From Pseudomonas sp. MF4836 (lineage in GTDB: Bacteria > Pseudomonadota > Gammaproteobacteria > Pseudomonadales > Pseudomonadaceae), in NCBI RefSeq assembly GCF_002018875.1, contig NZ_MVOL01000003.1, positions 372,001 to 436,000 on the forward strand: DNA of 64,000 nucleotides. The letters are read 5' to 3'. Position 1 is the stretch's first letter; every line of letters starts with the position of its first letter. The translations under genes and the position numbers were made by a program. Positions 17,611 to 26,300 of the stretch are shown in pieces. The notes under the pieces were generated by a model. It was given only the letters and a program-made list of their open reading frames with translations. It was not told the DNA's origin and ran no database searches.

Positions 17611-18810
17611 CTAGATCGCCCCGGCTGCGCGCAGACGGCTGATCTGCTCGCGGTCATAACCCAATGCGTCCAGCACCTGCGTGGTGTGCTCGCCCAATTG
17701 CGCGCCGACCCATTCGCAAGTACCCGGCGTCTCAGAGAGTTTCGGCACGATGCCGGGCATCTTGAAATCTTTCCCGTCCGGCAGCTTGGCCTGGAGGAAC
17801 ATTTCCCGGGCCAGAAACTGCGGGTCGCTGAACATGTCCTCGGCGCTGAAGATCCGGCTGGCGGGCACTTCGGCGCGGTTCAGCTGTTCGACCACCTGGT
17901 CCAGCGGCAGCGAACTGACCCAGCGATCGATCACTCCGTACAGTTCGTCACGCCGGCTGTCACGCCCGTCATTGCTGGCCAGGACCGGGTCGTTGGCCAG
18001 GTCTTCGCGACCGATCAGCAGCATGAAGCGCTTGAAAATCGCATCGCCGTTGGCCCCGATCTGCACGTGTTTGCCGTCGGCACTGGTGTGAATGGACGAG
18101 GGGGTGATGCCGGGCATGATATTGCCGGTGCGCTCGCGGATAAAGCCGAATACATCGAACTCCGGAACCATGCTTTCCATCATCGCGAAAATGGCTTCAT
18201 ACAACGCTACGTCGACCACCTGGCCCTGGCCGCCGTTGACCTCTCGATGGCGGAGCGCCATCAATGCGCCGATCACGCCCCACAGGGCGGCAATCGAATC
18301 GCCGATGGAAATCCCGGTGCGTACCGGCGGGCGATCCTCGAAGCCGGTGATGTAGCGCAGGCCGCCCATGGATTCACCGACCGCGCCAAAACCCGGCTGG
18401 TCCTTCATAGGGCCGGTCTGGCCGAAGCCGGAGAGGCGCACCATCACCAGCTTCGGGTTGAGGGCGTGGAGGACGTCCCAGCCCAGCCCGAGTTTTTCCA
18501 GGACGCCGGGGCGGAAGTTCTCGATCAGGATGTCGGCATCGCTCAATAACTGCTTGAGGATGGCCAGGCCGTCGGGGTGCTTGAGGTTGAGGGTCAGGGA
18601 CTTTTTATTGCGTGCCTGGACAAACCACCATAGCGAAGTGCCCTCATACAGCTTGCGCCACTTGCGCAGTGGATCGCCGCCATCCGGCGACTCGACTTTG
18701 ATCACCTCGGCCCCGAACTCGGCGCAGATGCGCGAGGCAAAGGGGCCGGCAATCAGGGTGCCGAGTTCGATCACTTTCAATCCGGCGAGAGGCTTGCTGA
18801 GGGTATCCAT
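17611..18810 (-). CDS. CaiB/BaiF family (class III) CoA-transferase
   Basis: The 399-residue protein transfers CoA between carboxylic acids. The family hallmarks are visible: LAGLKVIELGTLIAGPFASRICAEFGAEVIKVE at residues 7-39, NKKSLTLNLKHPDG, and the catalytic Asp in the conserved IGDSIAALWGVIGALMALRHRE region downstream of TGFEDRPP. The length is normal. The substrate acid is not evident. It is followed 54 bases later by the TIGR02285-type gene on the same strand, with no functional link. Confidence 0.9.
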   Translation of the reverse strand: MDTLSKPLAGLKVIELGTLIAGPFASRICAEFGAEVIKVESPDGGDPLRKWRKLYEGTSLWWFVQARNKKSLTLNLKHPDGLAILKQLLSDADILIENFRPGVLEKLGLGWDVLHALNPKLVMVRLSGFGQTGPMKDQPGFGAVGESMGGLRYITGFEDRPPVRTGISIGDSIAALWGVIGALMALRHREVNGGQGQVVDVALYEAIFAMMESMVPEFDVFGFIRERTGNIMPGITPSSIHTSADGKHVQIGANGDAIFKRFMLLIGREDLANDPVLASNDGRDSRRDELYGVIDRWVSSLPLDQVVEQLNRAEVPASRIFSAEDMFSDPQFLAREMFLQAKLPDGKDFKMPGIVPKLSETPGTCEWVGAQLGEHTTQVLDALGYDREQISRLRAAGAI

Positions 18811-19223
18811 GGGGCGTCCGCGAGGCAGGAAAATCCGTCTAGCCTAGACCATTGATGGCGTTTAGGGCACTGCCGGGCGCTGGCCTTTTTCCTGGGCGGC
18901 GTGGCGTGGCCGGGCAATTGGTGCTTCTCATTCAGGGCTCCAGCGGGTTTAATTGCCGTCTGCCAAGGATTGCGCGCTTCGGAAAACCAGGGAAAGGTCC
19001 TCGTGTCTTGTTTACCTCCCTCCCTTTTTCCGGCTTCAGGCGTGCCCTGAGGTTTTGTTTTGCGTGCCGAAAAAATGTCTTTTTAGTATCACGCGTGATG
19101 CTATTGAAATTCTCACGCGTGATGAATTAATCTCTCTTCCATGCAAACCGAGTCCTCAGCTAATACCCACGAATATTTCGCCAACGCCTGCATGACCGGG
19201 GCCCGGTGGAAAAGGAAGGAGAC
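18811..19223. other. Divergent intergenic region of 413 bases before the DUF2170-PspA-flotillin operon
   Basis: The region separates the CoA-transferase (minus) from the stress-module operon (plus). The right half holds a candidate promoter and two TCACGCGTGA palindromes (19060-19123). The left half (18845-19050) shows no gene or structure I can support; its open frames have no family resemblance. Confidence 0.55.
19060..19123 (+). promoter_or_regulatory. Candidate promoter with duplicated TCACGCGTGA operators
   Basis: TTGCGT (19060-19065) and TAGTAT (19084-19089) with an 18-base spacer form a plausible sigma-70 promoter. The palindrome ATCACGCGTGAT (19088-19099) overlaps the end of the -10 box. 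A second copy, CTCACGCGTGAT (19112-19123), lies exactly 24 bases downstream, close to two helical turns. Such an arrangement is typical of a dimeric repressor binding side by side over a start site. The DUF2170 start codon is 100 bases further on. No regulator gene is adjacent. Confidence 0.55.
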
Positions 19224-19667
19224 ATGAGCATGCCGCAAACCTGGAATGCCCAAGCACTGTGTCAGGCCCTGGCCGGCACCGAGTTGTTCAGCGCTGGCGA
19301 TGCCAGTGTCGAGTTGCTCGACGGCGCCGACGCCAGCCTCCACGTGACGATGCATGAATACGGCGACTTGCCGCTGTTCGTGGCCTTGCACGGAGGGCAG
19401 ATCCTGGTCGAGGCGCTGCTCTGGCCGCAGAGCGCGGTGAGTGATGTGGCGGCTTTCAACGAGGAAGTGCTGCTCAGTCGCCAACTGTTTCCGCTGTCGA
19501 GCATCGGTCTGGACACCCAGGCCGATGGCGAACGCTGCTACAGCATGTTCGGCGCCTTGAGCGCGACCTCGCTGCTGTCCAACGTGCTGTACGAGATCGA
19601 GACCCTGGCCAGCAACGTGATTCGCGCGACCGAGGCTTACGAAGGCTATCTCAAGGCTCAGGCCTGA
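19224..19667 (+). CDS. DUF2170 family protein (YjfI-like), first gene of the PspA-flotillin-ATPase operon
   Basis: The 147-residue soluble protein begins MSMPQTWNAQALCQAL, with a purine-rich ribosome binding site (GGAAGGAG) upstream. It matches the DUF2170/YjfI family, which is almost always encoded next to a PspA homologue, as in the E. coli yjfIJ pair. Visible features are alternating strands (VELLDGADASLHVTMHEYGDLPLFVAL) and a C-terminal helical part (LLSNVLYEIETLASNVIRATEAYEGYL). No catalytic motif or membrane segment is apparent. The biochemical role is unknown. The context suggests a regulator or partner of the PspA protein encoded 14 bases downstream. Confidence 0.8.
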   Translation: MSMPQTWNAQALCQALAGTELFSAGDASVELLDGADASLHVTMHEYGDLPLFVALHGGQILVEALLWPQSAVSDVAAFNEEVLLSRQLFPLSSIGLDTQADGERCYSMFGALSATSLLSNVLYEIETLASNVIRATEAYEGYLKAQA

Positions 19668-19681
19668 TTGGAGGAATGCAC

Positions 19682-20377
19682 ATGAACGTTTGGAGCAAAT
19701 TGCTCACCGCTCTGCGTGGCGGCGCGACGGAAGCCGGCGAGGCCCTGGTGGACAGCCAGGCGCTGCGTATTCTCGATCAGGAAATCCGCGATGCCGAGCA
19801 GGCGTTGCGCTCATCAAGAGAGTCTCTGGCGCAGATCATGGCGCGCCAGAAGCTGGCGTCCGAGCAGGTGCAGAAAACCGCGGCCCGTGTCAGTGAATAC
19901 GAAACCCATGCCCTCAAGGCCCTGGAAGTCGGCAACGAAGCCCTGGCCCTGGAAGTGGCAGAGAAGATCGCCCAGCTCGAAGCCGAGTTGCGTGCCGAGC
20001 GGGAACAGGCCGAGGGCTTTGCCGCCAGCGTCAGTCAGTTGCGCAAGGCGGTGAATCAGACCGAGGGCAATATCAAGCATTTGAAACAACAGGTGGATAC
20101 GGTCAAGGCCACCGAAAGCGTGCAAAAGGCCCAGTTGGCCGTGGCCCAGCGTTATGGCGGCACCCAGAACAAACTGCAAACCGCGGTCGAGTCCCTGGAG
20201 CGCATCAAGCGCCAGCAGGCTGAACGCGCGGCGCAGATGGAGGCGGCCGAGGAGTTGGCCAGCGCCGCCAGCCCCGAGGACGCGCTGCATGCCAAGCTGC
20301 GGGCCGCCGGGATCATTGAAGACCGCCATAGCGCCAATAGCGTGCTGGCGCGTCTGAAGGACCAGGGCAAGACCTGA
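19682..20377 (+). CDS. PspA/IM30 family membrane-remodelling protein (YjfJ-like)
   Basis: The 231-residue protein is nearly all helical, with long coiled coils rich in Glu, Gln and Ala (residues ~25-185), and begins with an amphipathic segment MNVWSKLLTALRGGATEAGEAL. PspA/IM30 proteins form ESCRT-III-like polymers that bind stressed inner membrane. I prefer ATG 19682 over 19676 because GGAGG at 19670-19674 is correctly spaced for it. The conserved start of helix 1 (LVDSQALRILDQEIRDAEQALRSS) and a C-terminal helix (SPEDALHAKLRAAGI) are intact. Length matches YjfJ rather than PspA of the pspABC regulon; no pspB, pspC or pspF is nearby. Confidence 0.88.
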   Translation: MNVWSKLLTALRGGATEAGEALVDSQALRILDQEIRDAEQALRSSRESLAQIMARQKLASEQVQKTAARVSEYETHALKALEVGNEALALEVAEKIAQLEAELRAEREQAEGFAASVSQLRKAVNQTEGNIKHLKQQVDTVKATESVQKAQLAVAQRYGGTQNKLQTAVESLERIKRQQAERAAQMEAAEELASAASPEDALHAKLRAAGIIEDRHSANSVLARLKDQGKT

Positions 20378-20440
20378 TTCACCGTTGTCGATGGGCGGGG
20401 CCAACTGGCCTTGCCCGCTTTTTTCAGGGATAGGAACGCG

Positions 20441-21082
20441 ATGGAAATCTTCCTGCAGACCGTATTGTCATTTCCCACCGTGCTGTTCAGCTTCATGCTG
20501 TGCCTGGCGGTCATCTACTGGGCGATCGTCGCCCTGGGCATGATCGACATCGACCTGCTGGACGTCGAGGCCGACTCGCTGCTCGAAGGCACTGGCAACG
20601 CCGAGGGCCTGGCCGGCCTGCTGATCAAGTTCAAACTCAACGGCATTCCGCTGACCCTGGTCCTGACCCTGCTGTTTTTTTTCAGCTGGTTCATTACCTA
20701 TTTCGCCGAGCTGTTCGTTCTCAGCCACCTGGACCTGGGGCTGTTGCGCTATCCCCTGGGCCTGGTGCTGGCCGTGATCGCGCTGTTTATCGCCGCGCCC
20801 ATCAGTGCGCTGGTATGCAGCCCGTTGCGGCCCTTGTTTCACAAGATGGAAGCGCCCAACAGCCGATCAGTGATCGGGCAAACGGCGGTGATACGCAGTG
20901 GCCGGGTCACCCTGGAGCACGGCGAAGCCATTCTGCAAGACGGTGGCGCGGGCCTGATCCTGCGCGTGCGTGCCGATGAGGCACTGGCTTTCAAACGCGG
21001 CGATCGCGTCGTGTTACTGGAGTATCTGGAGGCGCAACACGCCTATCGGGTCATTACCGAGGCCGAGTTCCGGGGCATCTGA
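20441..21082 (+). CDS. YqiJ-type membrane protein with C-terminal OB-fold domain
   Basis: The 213-residue inner-membrane protein has an N-terminal helix (TVLFSFMLCLAVIYWAIVA), two more hydrophobic segments at about 70-95 and 105-130, and a cytosolic OB-fold/NfeD-like domain from about 145 to the end (SVIGQTAVIRSGRVTLEHGEA, then GDRVVLLEY). YqiJ/NfeD proteins are encoded next to flotillins and are thought to anchor or assist them. The flotillin gene starts 35 bases after this stop. A short ribosome binding site (AGGAACG) precedes the ATG. Confidence 0.85.
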   Translation: MEIFLQTVLSFPTVLFSFMLCLAVIYWAIVALGMIDIDLLDVEADSLLEGTGNAEGLAGLLIKFKLNGIPLTLVLTLLFFFSWFITYFAELFVLSHLDLGLLRYPLGLVLAVIALFIAAPISALVCSPLRPLFHKMEAPNSRSVIGQTAVIRSGRVTLEHGEAILQDGGAGLILRVRADEALAFKRGDRVVLLEYLEAQHAYRVITEAEFRGI

Positions 21083-21117
21083 CCCCGACTCCCTCAGATC
21101 AAAGGAGATTGATTTCA

Positions 21118-23193
21118 ATGAACTTACCGTCACTGCTGCCCATCCTGTTCGGGGTCGGCCTTGTCGTTCTGGTGGTCTTCGGCCTGCTGGCGCTGTTCAA
21201 GGCGTTCTACATCAAGGTCCCGCAGGGCACCGCGCTGATCGTCAACGACATGTCCTCGACACCCAAGGTGCATTTCACCGGCGCCCTGGTGTACCCGGTC
21301 ATCCACCTCAAGGAGTTCATGAAGATCTCCCTGCTGACCCTGGAAGTCGACCGTCGCGCCAAGGACGGGCTGATTTGCCGTGACAACATGCGCGCCGACA
21401 TCACCGTGGCTTTCTACCTGCGGGTCAATGAAACCCAGGAAGACGTGCTCAAGGTGGCCAAGGCCATCGGTGTCGATCGTGCCTCCGATCGCTCGGCAGT
21501 CAACGAGCTGTTCAACGCCAAGTTCTCCGAAGCCCTGAAAACCGTCGGCAAGCAGTTCGACTTCGTGCAGCTGTTCGAGAACCGCCAGGATTTCCGCGAT
21601 CGCATCATCGAAGTGATCGGCAACGACCTCAACGGCTATGTGCTGGAAGACGTGGCCATCGACTACCTGGAACAGACCGCCAAGCATTCCCTGGACCCGA
21701 GCAACATTCTCGACGCCGAGGGTATTCGCAAGATCACCGAACTGACAGCCATGCAGAACGTGATCACCAACGAACTGGAGCGCAACCAGGAACTGGCGAT
21801 CCAGAAGAAAAACGTCGAGACCCGCGAAGCGTCGCTGTCCCTCGAACGCCAGCAGGCCGATGCCGAAGCGCGGCAGAAGCGCGAGATCGAAACCATCCGC
21901 GCCCGCGAAGAAGCCGAGACCTCCAAGGTCCAGCAAGAGGAGCGCCTGAAGTCCGAGCAGGCTCGCATCCAGACCCAGCAGGAAATCGACGTACGCACCG
22001 AGAACCATCAGCGCGAAGTCGAAGTGGCGCAGCAGAACCGCCAGCGTGCGGTGGTGATCGAGGTGGAGAAAGTCACCCGCGCCAAAGACCTGGAAATCGT
22101 CTCGCGCGAGCGTGAAGTCGAGCTGCAACGCATCGACAGCGAAAAAGCCCTGGAAGAGCAGCGCAAGAACATCGCCGTGGTGATTCGTGAGCGCGTGGCG
22201 GTCGAGAAGACCGTGGCCCAGGAAGAAGAGCGGATCAAGGAAGTGCGCGAGATCTCCCAGGCCGAGCGCGCCAAGCAGGTCGTCGTACTCCAGGCGCAAG
22301 CCGAAGCCGAGCAGGAAATGGTCCGCCAGGTGAAACAGGCCGAAGCCGACGAAACCCGCTCCAAGCACCGTGCAGTGGAAATCAACAACCTGGCCCAGGC
22401 CGATCTGGAAGCCGCATCCAAGCAGTCCGAAGCCAAGAAACGCCTGGCCGAAGGCCTGGAAGCCGAACGCGCTGCACCTGGTCTGGCCGATGCGCGGGTT
22501 CTGGAAGTCACCGTCGCCGCGCAAGAGAAGGAAGGCATGGCCCAGGCACGGGTTCGCGCCGAGCAGATGATCGCTGAAGCCCGTGGCGAGCAGGAAAAAG
22601 GCCTGGCCGACGCCCGCGTCATGGAAGCTCAGGCGCAAGCCAAAGAGAAAGATGGCCTGGCCGAAGCCAAGGTCATGGAAGAGAAGCTCGGTGCCCAGGC
22701 CCGTGGCGAAGCCCAGTTGGGCGCGGCCAAGGCCCAGGCCACCAAGGACATGGGTTCGGCCGAGGCCGAAGTATTGCTGGAGCGCCTGAACGCCGAAGCC
22801 GAAGGCCTGGGCAAGAAGTTCGGTGCCCTGGATTCCCTCAGCGACAGCGCCCGTCAGCACGAAGAGTTCCGCATGCAATTGGAGAAGAACTTCGAGGAAG
22901 CGATGGCTGCCATCGCCGCCAACAAGGACATCGCCAAGGACCAGGCACAAGTGCTGTCCGCTGCCCTCAGCAAGGCGAAGATCGAAATCGTCGGCGGCGA
23001 AGGCGACTTCTTCAACTCCTTCGCCAAGTCGCTGTCGGTGGGCAAGGCCATCGAAGGCGTGGTCGGCAAGAGCCCGGTGGTCCAGGACGTCCTGTCCCGC
23101 TTGCTCAATGGCAAAGGCATTCCCGCCGTAGCCGCCGAGCTGGCCGCCGCTGCTGCCGAGCGCAAGCTCGAAACTCCGGCAGCCGAAGCCTGA
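21118..23193 (+). CDS. Flotillin-like SPFH/band-7 protein (YqiK type) with extended coiled coil
   Basis: The 691-residue protein has a single N-terminal membrane segment (residues ~5-30) and an SPFH domain (~35-215) containing YIKVPQGTALIVND, RAKDGLICRDNMRADITVAFYL and VLEDVAIDYLEQT. A very long charged coiled coil (~215-600) and a C-terminal flotillin tail follow. It is longer than E. coli YqiK (about 550 residues). The extra length includes near-repeats of GLA(D/E)A(R/K)V(L/M)E at about residues 455, 494 and 512. Flotillins scaffold ordered membrane domains. The ATG at 21118 fits AAAGGAG at 21101-21107; a TTG nine bases earlier is too close to it. Confidence 0.9.
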   Translation: MNLPSLLPILFGVGLVVLVVFGLLALFKAFYIKVPQGTALIVNDMSSTPKVHFTGALVYPVIHLKEFMKISLLTLEVDRRAKDGLICRDNMRADITVAFYLRVNETQEDVLKVAKAIGVDRASDRSAVNELFNAKFSEALKTVGKQFDFVQLFENRQDFRDRIIEVIGNDLNGYVLEDVAIDYLEQTAKHSLDPSNILDAEGIRKITELTAMQNVITNELERNQELAIQKKNVETREASLSLERQQADAEARQKREIETIRAREEAETSKVQQEERLKSEQARIQTQQEIDVRTENHQREVEVAQQNRQRAVVIEVEKVTRAKDLEIVSREREVELQRIDSEKALEEQRKNIAVVIRERVAVEKTVAQEEERIKEVREISQAERAKQVVVLQAQAEAEQEMVRQVKQAEADETRSKHRAVEINNLAQADLEAASKQSEAKKRLAEGLEAERAAPGLADARVLEVTVAAQEKEGMAQARVRAEQMIAEARGEQEKGLADARVMEAQAQAKEKDGLAEAKVMEEKLGAQARGEAQLGAAKAQATKDMGSAEAEVLLERLNAEAEGLGKKFGALDSLSDSARQHEEFRMQLEKNFEEAMAAIAANKDIAKDQAQVLSAALSKAKIEIVGGEGDFFNSFAKSLSVGKAIEGVVGKSPVVQDVLSRLLNGKGIPAVAAELAAAAAERKLETPAAEA

Positions 23194-23226
23194 TGCACCT
23201 GTAGTCGCTGCCGAGCCCGCGAGGCT

Positions 23227-23289
23227 GCGCTGGCCCTGACAACCCTCCGGATAACCCCGGAAGATCAACGGTTTGTCAGGCGCCAGCGC
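23227..23289. repeat. Inverted repeat inside the operon, next to a REP-like sequence
   Basis: GCGCTGGCCCTGACAACC (from 23227) is nearly the inverted complement of GGTTTGTCAGGCGCCAGCGC (ending 23289), giving a stem of about 17 bp with one bulge. It follows CCTGTAGTCGCTGCCGAGCC (near 23198), which resembles the CTGTAGCCGCTGCCG family of Pseudomonas repeats also seen near 62368. The element sits in the 195-base gap between the flotillin and ATPase genes and may affect mRNA stability or read-through. Confidence 0.6.
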
Positions 23290-23388
23290 CCTCAACCTTC
23301 AGCAGCCACGCCAGCTACAGCCCATCGCATCAGCTAGCAGCGCTCAGTTTCTTTTTTTGTACACCGCCGTAGATCCAGGAAGGCCACG

Positions 23389-26300
23389 ATGTCGGACGCA
23401 CAAGCCGCAACTCCCGCACAGGATGTATTGGACAAGGCCGTCGCCGAAGGCGGCGCCTATGAGGTGCTGCAAAAGCGCCTGCTGGACCAGGGCCAACGCC
23501 TGCGGCAAACCGCCGAAGGCCTCAACCAGCGCCGCCTGGAAGAGTTCGGCAACAGCCGCATGGAAGTGGTCGGGCGCGTGCGCATCCGCACCGAAAACAA
23601 CTGCATCGCTCGGGACATCGTCCAGGTCGGCGACTGCCTGCTGTTTGGCTACAACGTTTTTATCGGCCTGAAGAAGGAGACCAGCGTCGCCGACGTGTTC
23701 TCCCTCTATCGGCTGGTGGAAGAGGGCGAAGGCTACGAGGCCGAACCCGTGCCGCTGGAAGGCACTTTCCTTGCCGCCCAGGGCTTTCTCAACGACTTCA
23801 ACGAGCTCTACACCTATTACAAGAACACCCGCCTGCTGCAACTGGCGATTCGCGACGGCAAGCTGCTGGCGAGTTTCCAGATCGGAGAACGCATCACCGA
23901 CGTGCGGGTGTTCCGTTGGTCCATCTCCCTGGATGGGCGCGACGTGCGCTACATCGACAACCGCGGCGAGCGCGACATAGCGCTGCCGGCCCCGTTCGAT
24001 TTCGAGTGGCGCAAAGCAACCCGGGAAATGGCCGTCGAAGGCCGTTTCCCGCACATGAACATCCTCGACACCGTGTTCGTCGAAACCATGGGCGGCGACC
24101 TCACCGTCAAGGTCGAGAACAACACCGAGGATGGCCTGGGCATCTACCGCGAAGAGGTGCTGGACAAGACTCAGTCCCTGGACGACGGTCAGATCGAATT
24201 CGCCCGCCTGGGCAGCCTGATCCTGCTCAAGATCCTGCCGTACCGCGAAGAGCAGTGGCGCTACCTGGTGTTCAACAGCCTGACCCGTCAGGTCGAGCGC
24301 ATCGATGCCATTGGCCTGGCCTGCGTGCAGCTGCCGGAAGACCACGGCATCATCTTTCCCGGTGGCTACTACCTGCAGAGCGGCGAGTACAAGACCTTCG
24401 AGCAATCGATGGAAGGCATGCGCTTCAAGCGCTCGGTACGCTCGCCCAACGGCGAAGACGTGCAGTACATCTTCTATCACCCCGAGCAGGGGCGTTCGGT
24501 CCTGCTCACCTACAACATGATCAACCGCCAGTTGCAGAACCCCTTGTTCGGCCACGGCTACGCGCGCCTGGAAGACGGGCGCATGGTGATCTTTGCCGCC
24601 GAAGGTGATGAGCCGACCCGTATCCACCCGATGCAGGTCTGGCAGACGCCGTTTTTCACCGAGGAATACGCGGCTCGTCAGCCGGCGCGCAGCGGTTTCC
24701 TGGGGCGTATCGGCAATGCCGAGCTGGTGCGCAGCGTGTCCGACCTCTACGACCTGTGCCGTGAGATCGGCACTCCGGCGGTGTCGGTGCAGCGCTATTC
24801 GCTGCTGTGCCAGAACACCCGTCGCCTGTTCGACGTCTACCACTGGCTGGGCAGCGAGGAAGTCGGCGGCCTGGCGCCGCTGCTGCGCGAAGTGGCCGCC
24901 ACCTCGGAGCTGGTGCTCGATGAGTACGAGAAGGTCGAGGGCATTCGCCGCCAGTCCGACCAGGCCATGCTCAGCGCCGAGGACAAGCAGAAAGCCCTGC
25001 TCGCCGGCCTGCTGGTGGACAGCTGGGACCAGGTGCAGAACTTCGTCGATGCGCTCAACGCCATCACCGCCCAGCGCGGCCTGCTGCTGACCATTCGCGA
25101 ATACCGCTACATCGACGTGGCGCGCATCGACGCCATGGAAGCCGAGCTGCTCCAGGCCCAGGAACGCACCGCCGCTGGCACCGCGACCTTCCTCGCCAGC
25201 GAGCAGGCGCTGCAGCCGTTTGTCACGCGCCTGGAGGCCCTCGACGGCGAGGCGCAGAAAGCCCAGACCGTGGCCCAGTTGGCCGAGCCGCTGAAGGCCT
25301 TGCAAGCCATGGCTGCCGACCTGGACATGCTGTCCGGACTGATGGCTTCGCTGCAGATCGACGACGCGACCCAGCGCACGCGGATCATCGAGTCCATCTC
25401 CGAGATCTACGCCCGCCTGAACCAGGCCAAGGCCCGCGCCGAACAGCGGCGCAAGGCCCTGGGCTCGACCGAGACCGTGGCCCAGTTCGGCGCCCAGTTC
25501 AAACTGTTCAGCCAGGGCATCACCAATGCCCTGGCACAGGCCCAGGACCCGGAGCGTTGCGACGAACAATTGTCGCGCCTGCTGGTGCAACTGGAGGAGC
25601 TGGAAAGCCGCTTCGGCGATCACGAACAATTCATGGGCGACATCCTCACCAAGCGTGAGGAGTTGCTGGAAACCTTCGAAGCCCACAAGCAATCCCTGCT
25701 CGACGAGCGCCAGCGCAAGGCCCAGGGCCTGCTCGACGCCGCGCGGCGGATTCTCGACAGCCTGACCCGGCGTACCGCCAAGTTCACCCAGGCTGAAGAG
25801 CTCAATGCATTCTTTGCCGCCGACCCGCTGATCCTCAAGTTGCGCGAGTTGGCCGAACGCCTGCGCCAGCTCAAGGACAGCGTCAAGGCCGATGACGTCG
25901 AGGCCCGGCTCAAGGGCGCTCGCGACCAGGCGGTTCGGGCCTTGCGCGACAAGACCGAGCTGTTCGAAGAGGGCGGCAATGTCATCAAGCTCGGCCCGCG
26001 CCATCGCTTCAGCGTCAACACCCAGGAACTCGACCTGACCCTGATGCCCCGGGGTGACGAGTTGCACCTGCACCTGACCGGCACCGATTTCCTCGAGCCG
26101 TTGCACGATGCCGAACTCGAAGCGCTGCGCGACTTCTGGCAGGTGGCGCTGGAGTCCGAATCGGCCCAGCTCTACCGCGCCGAATACCTCGCCGGCCAGG
26201 TGCTGGATGCGGCCGATGCCGGGCAGGAAGGCCTGAGTCTGGAACTGCTCAAGCCGCTGTTGGCGCAGCCGGAAGAACTGGCGCGGGTGATTCGTGATTT

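Noticed and set aside
21130..23295. A 721-codon minus-strand open frame opposite the flotillin gene
   Set aside because: It mirrors the repetitive coiled-coil codons; the translation is Leu/Phe/Gly-rich with no membrane topology or family motif.
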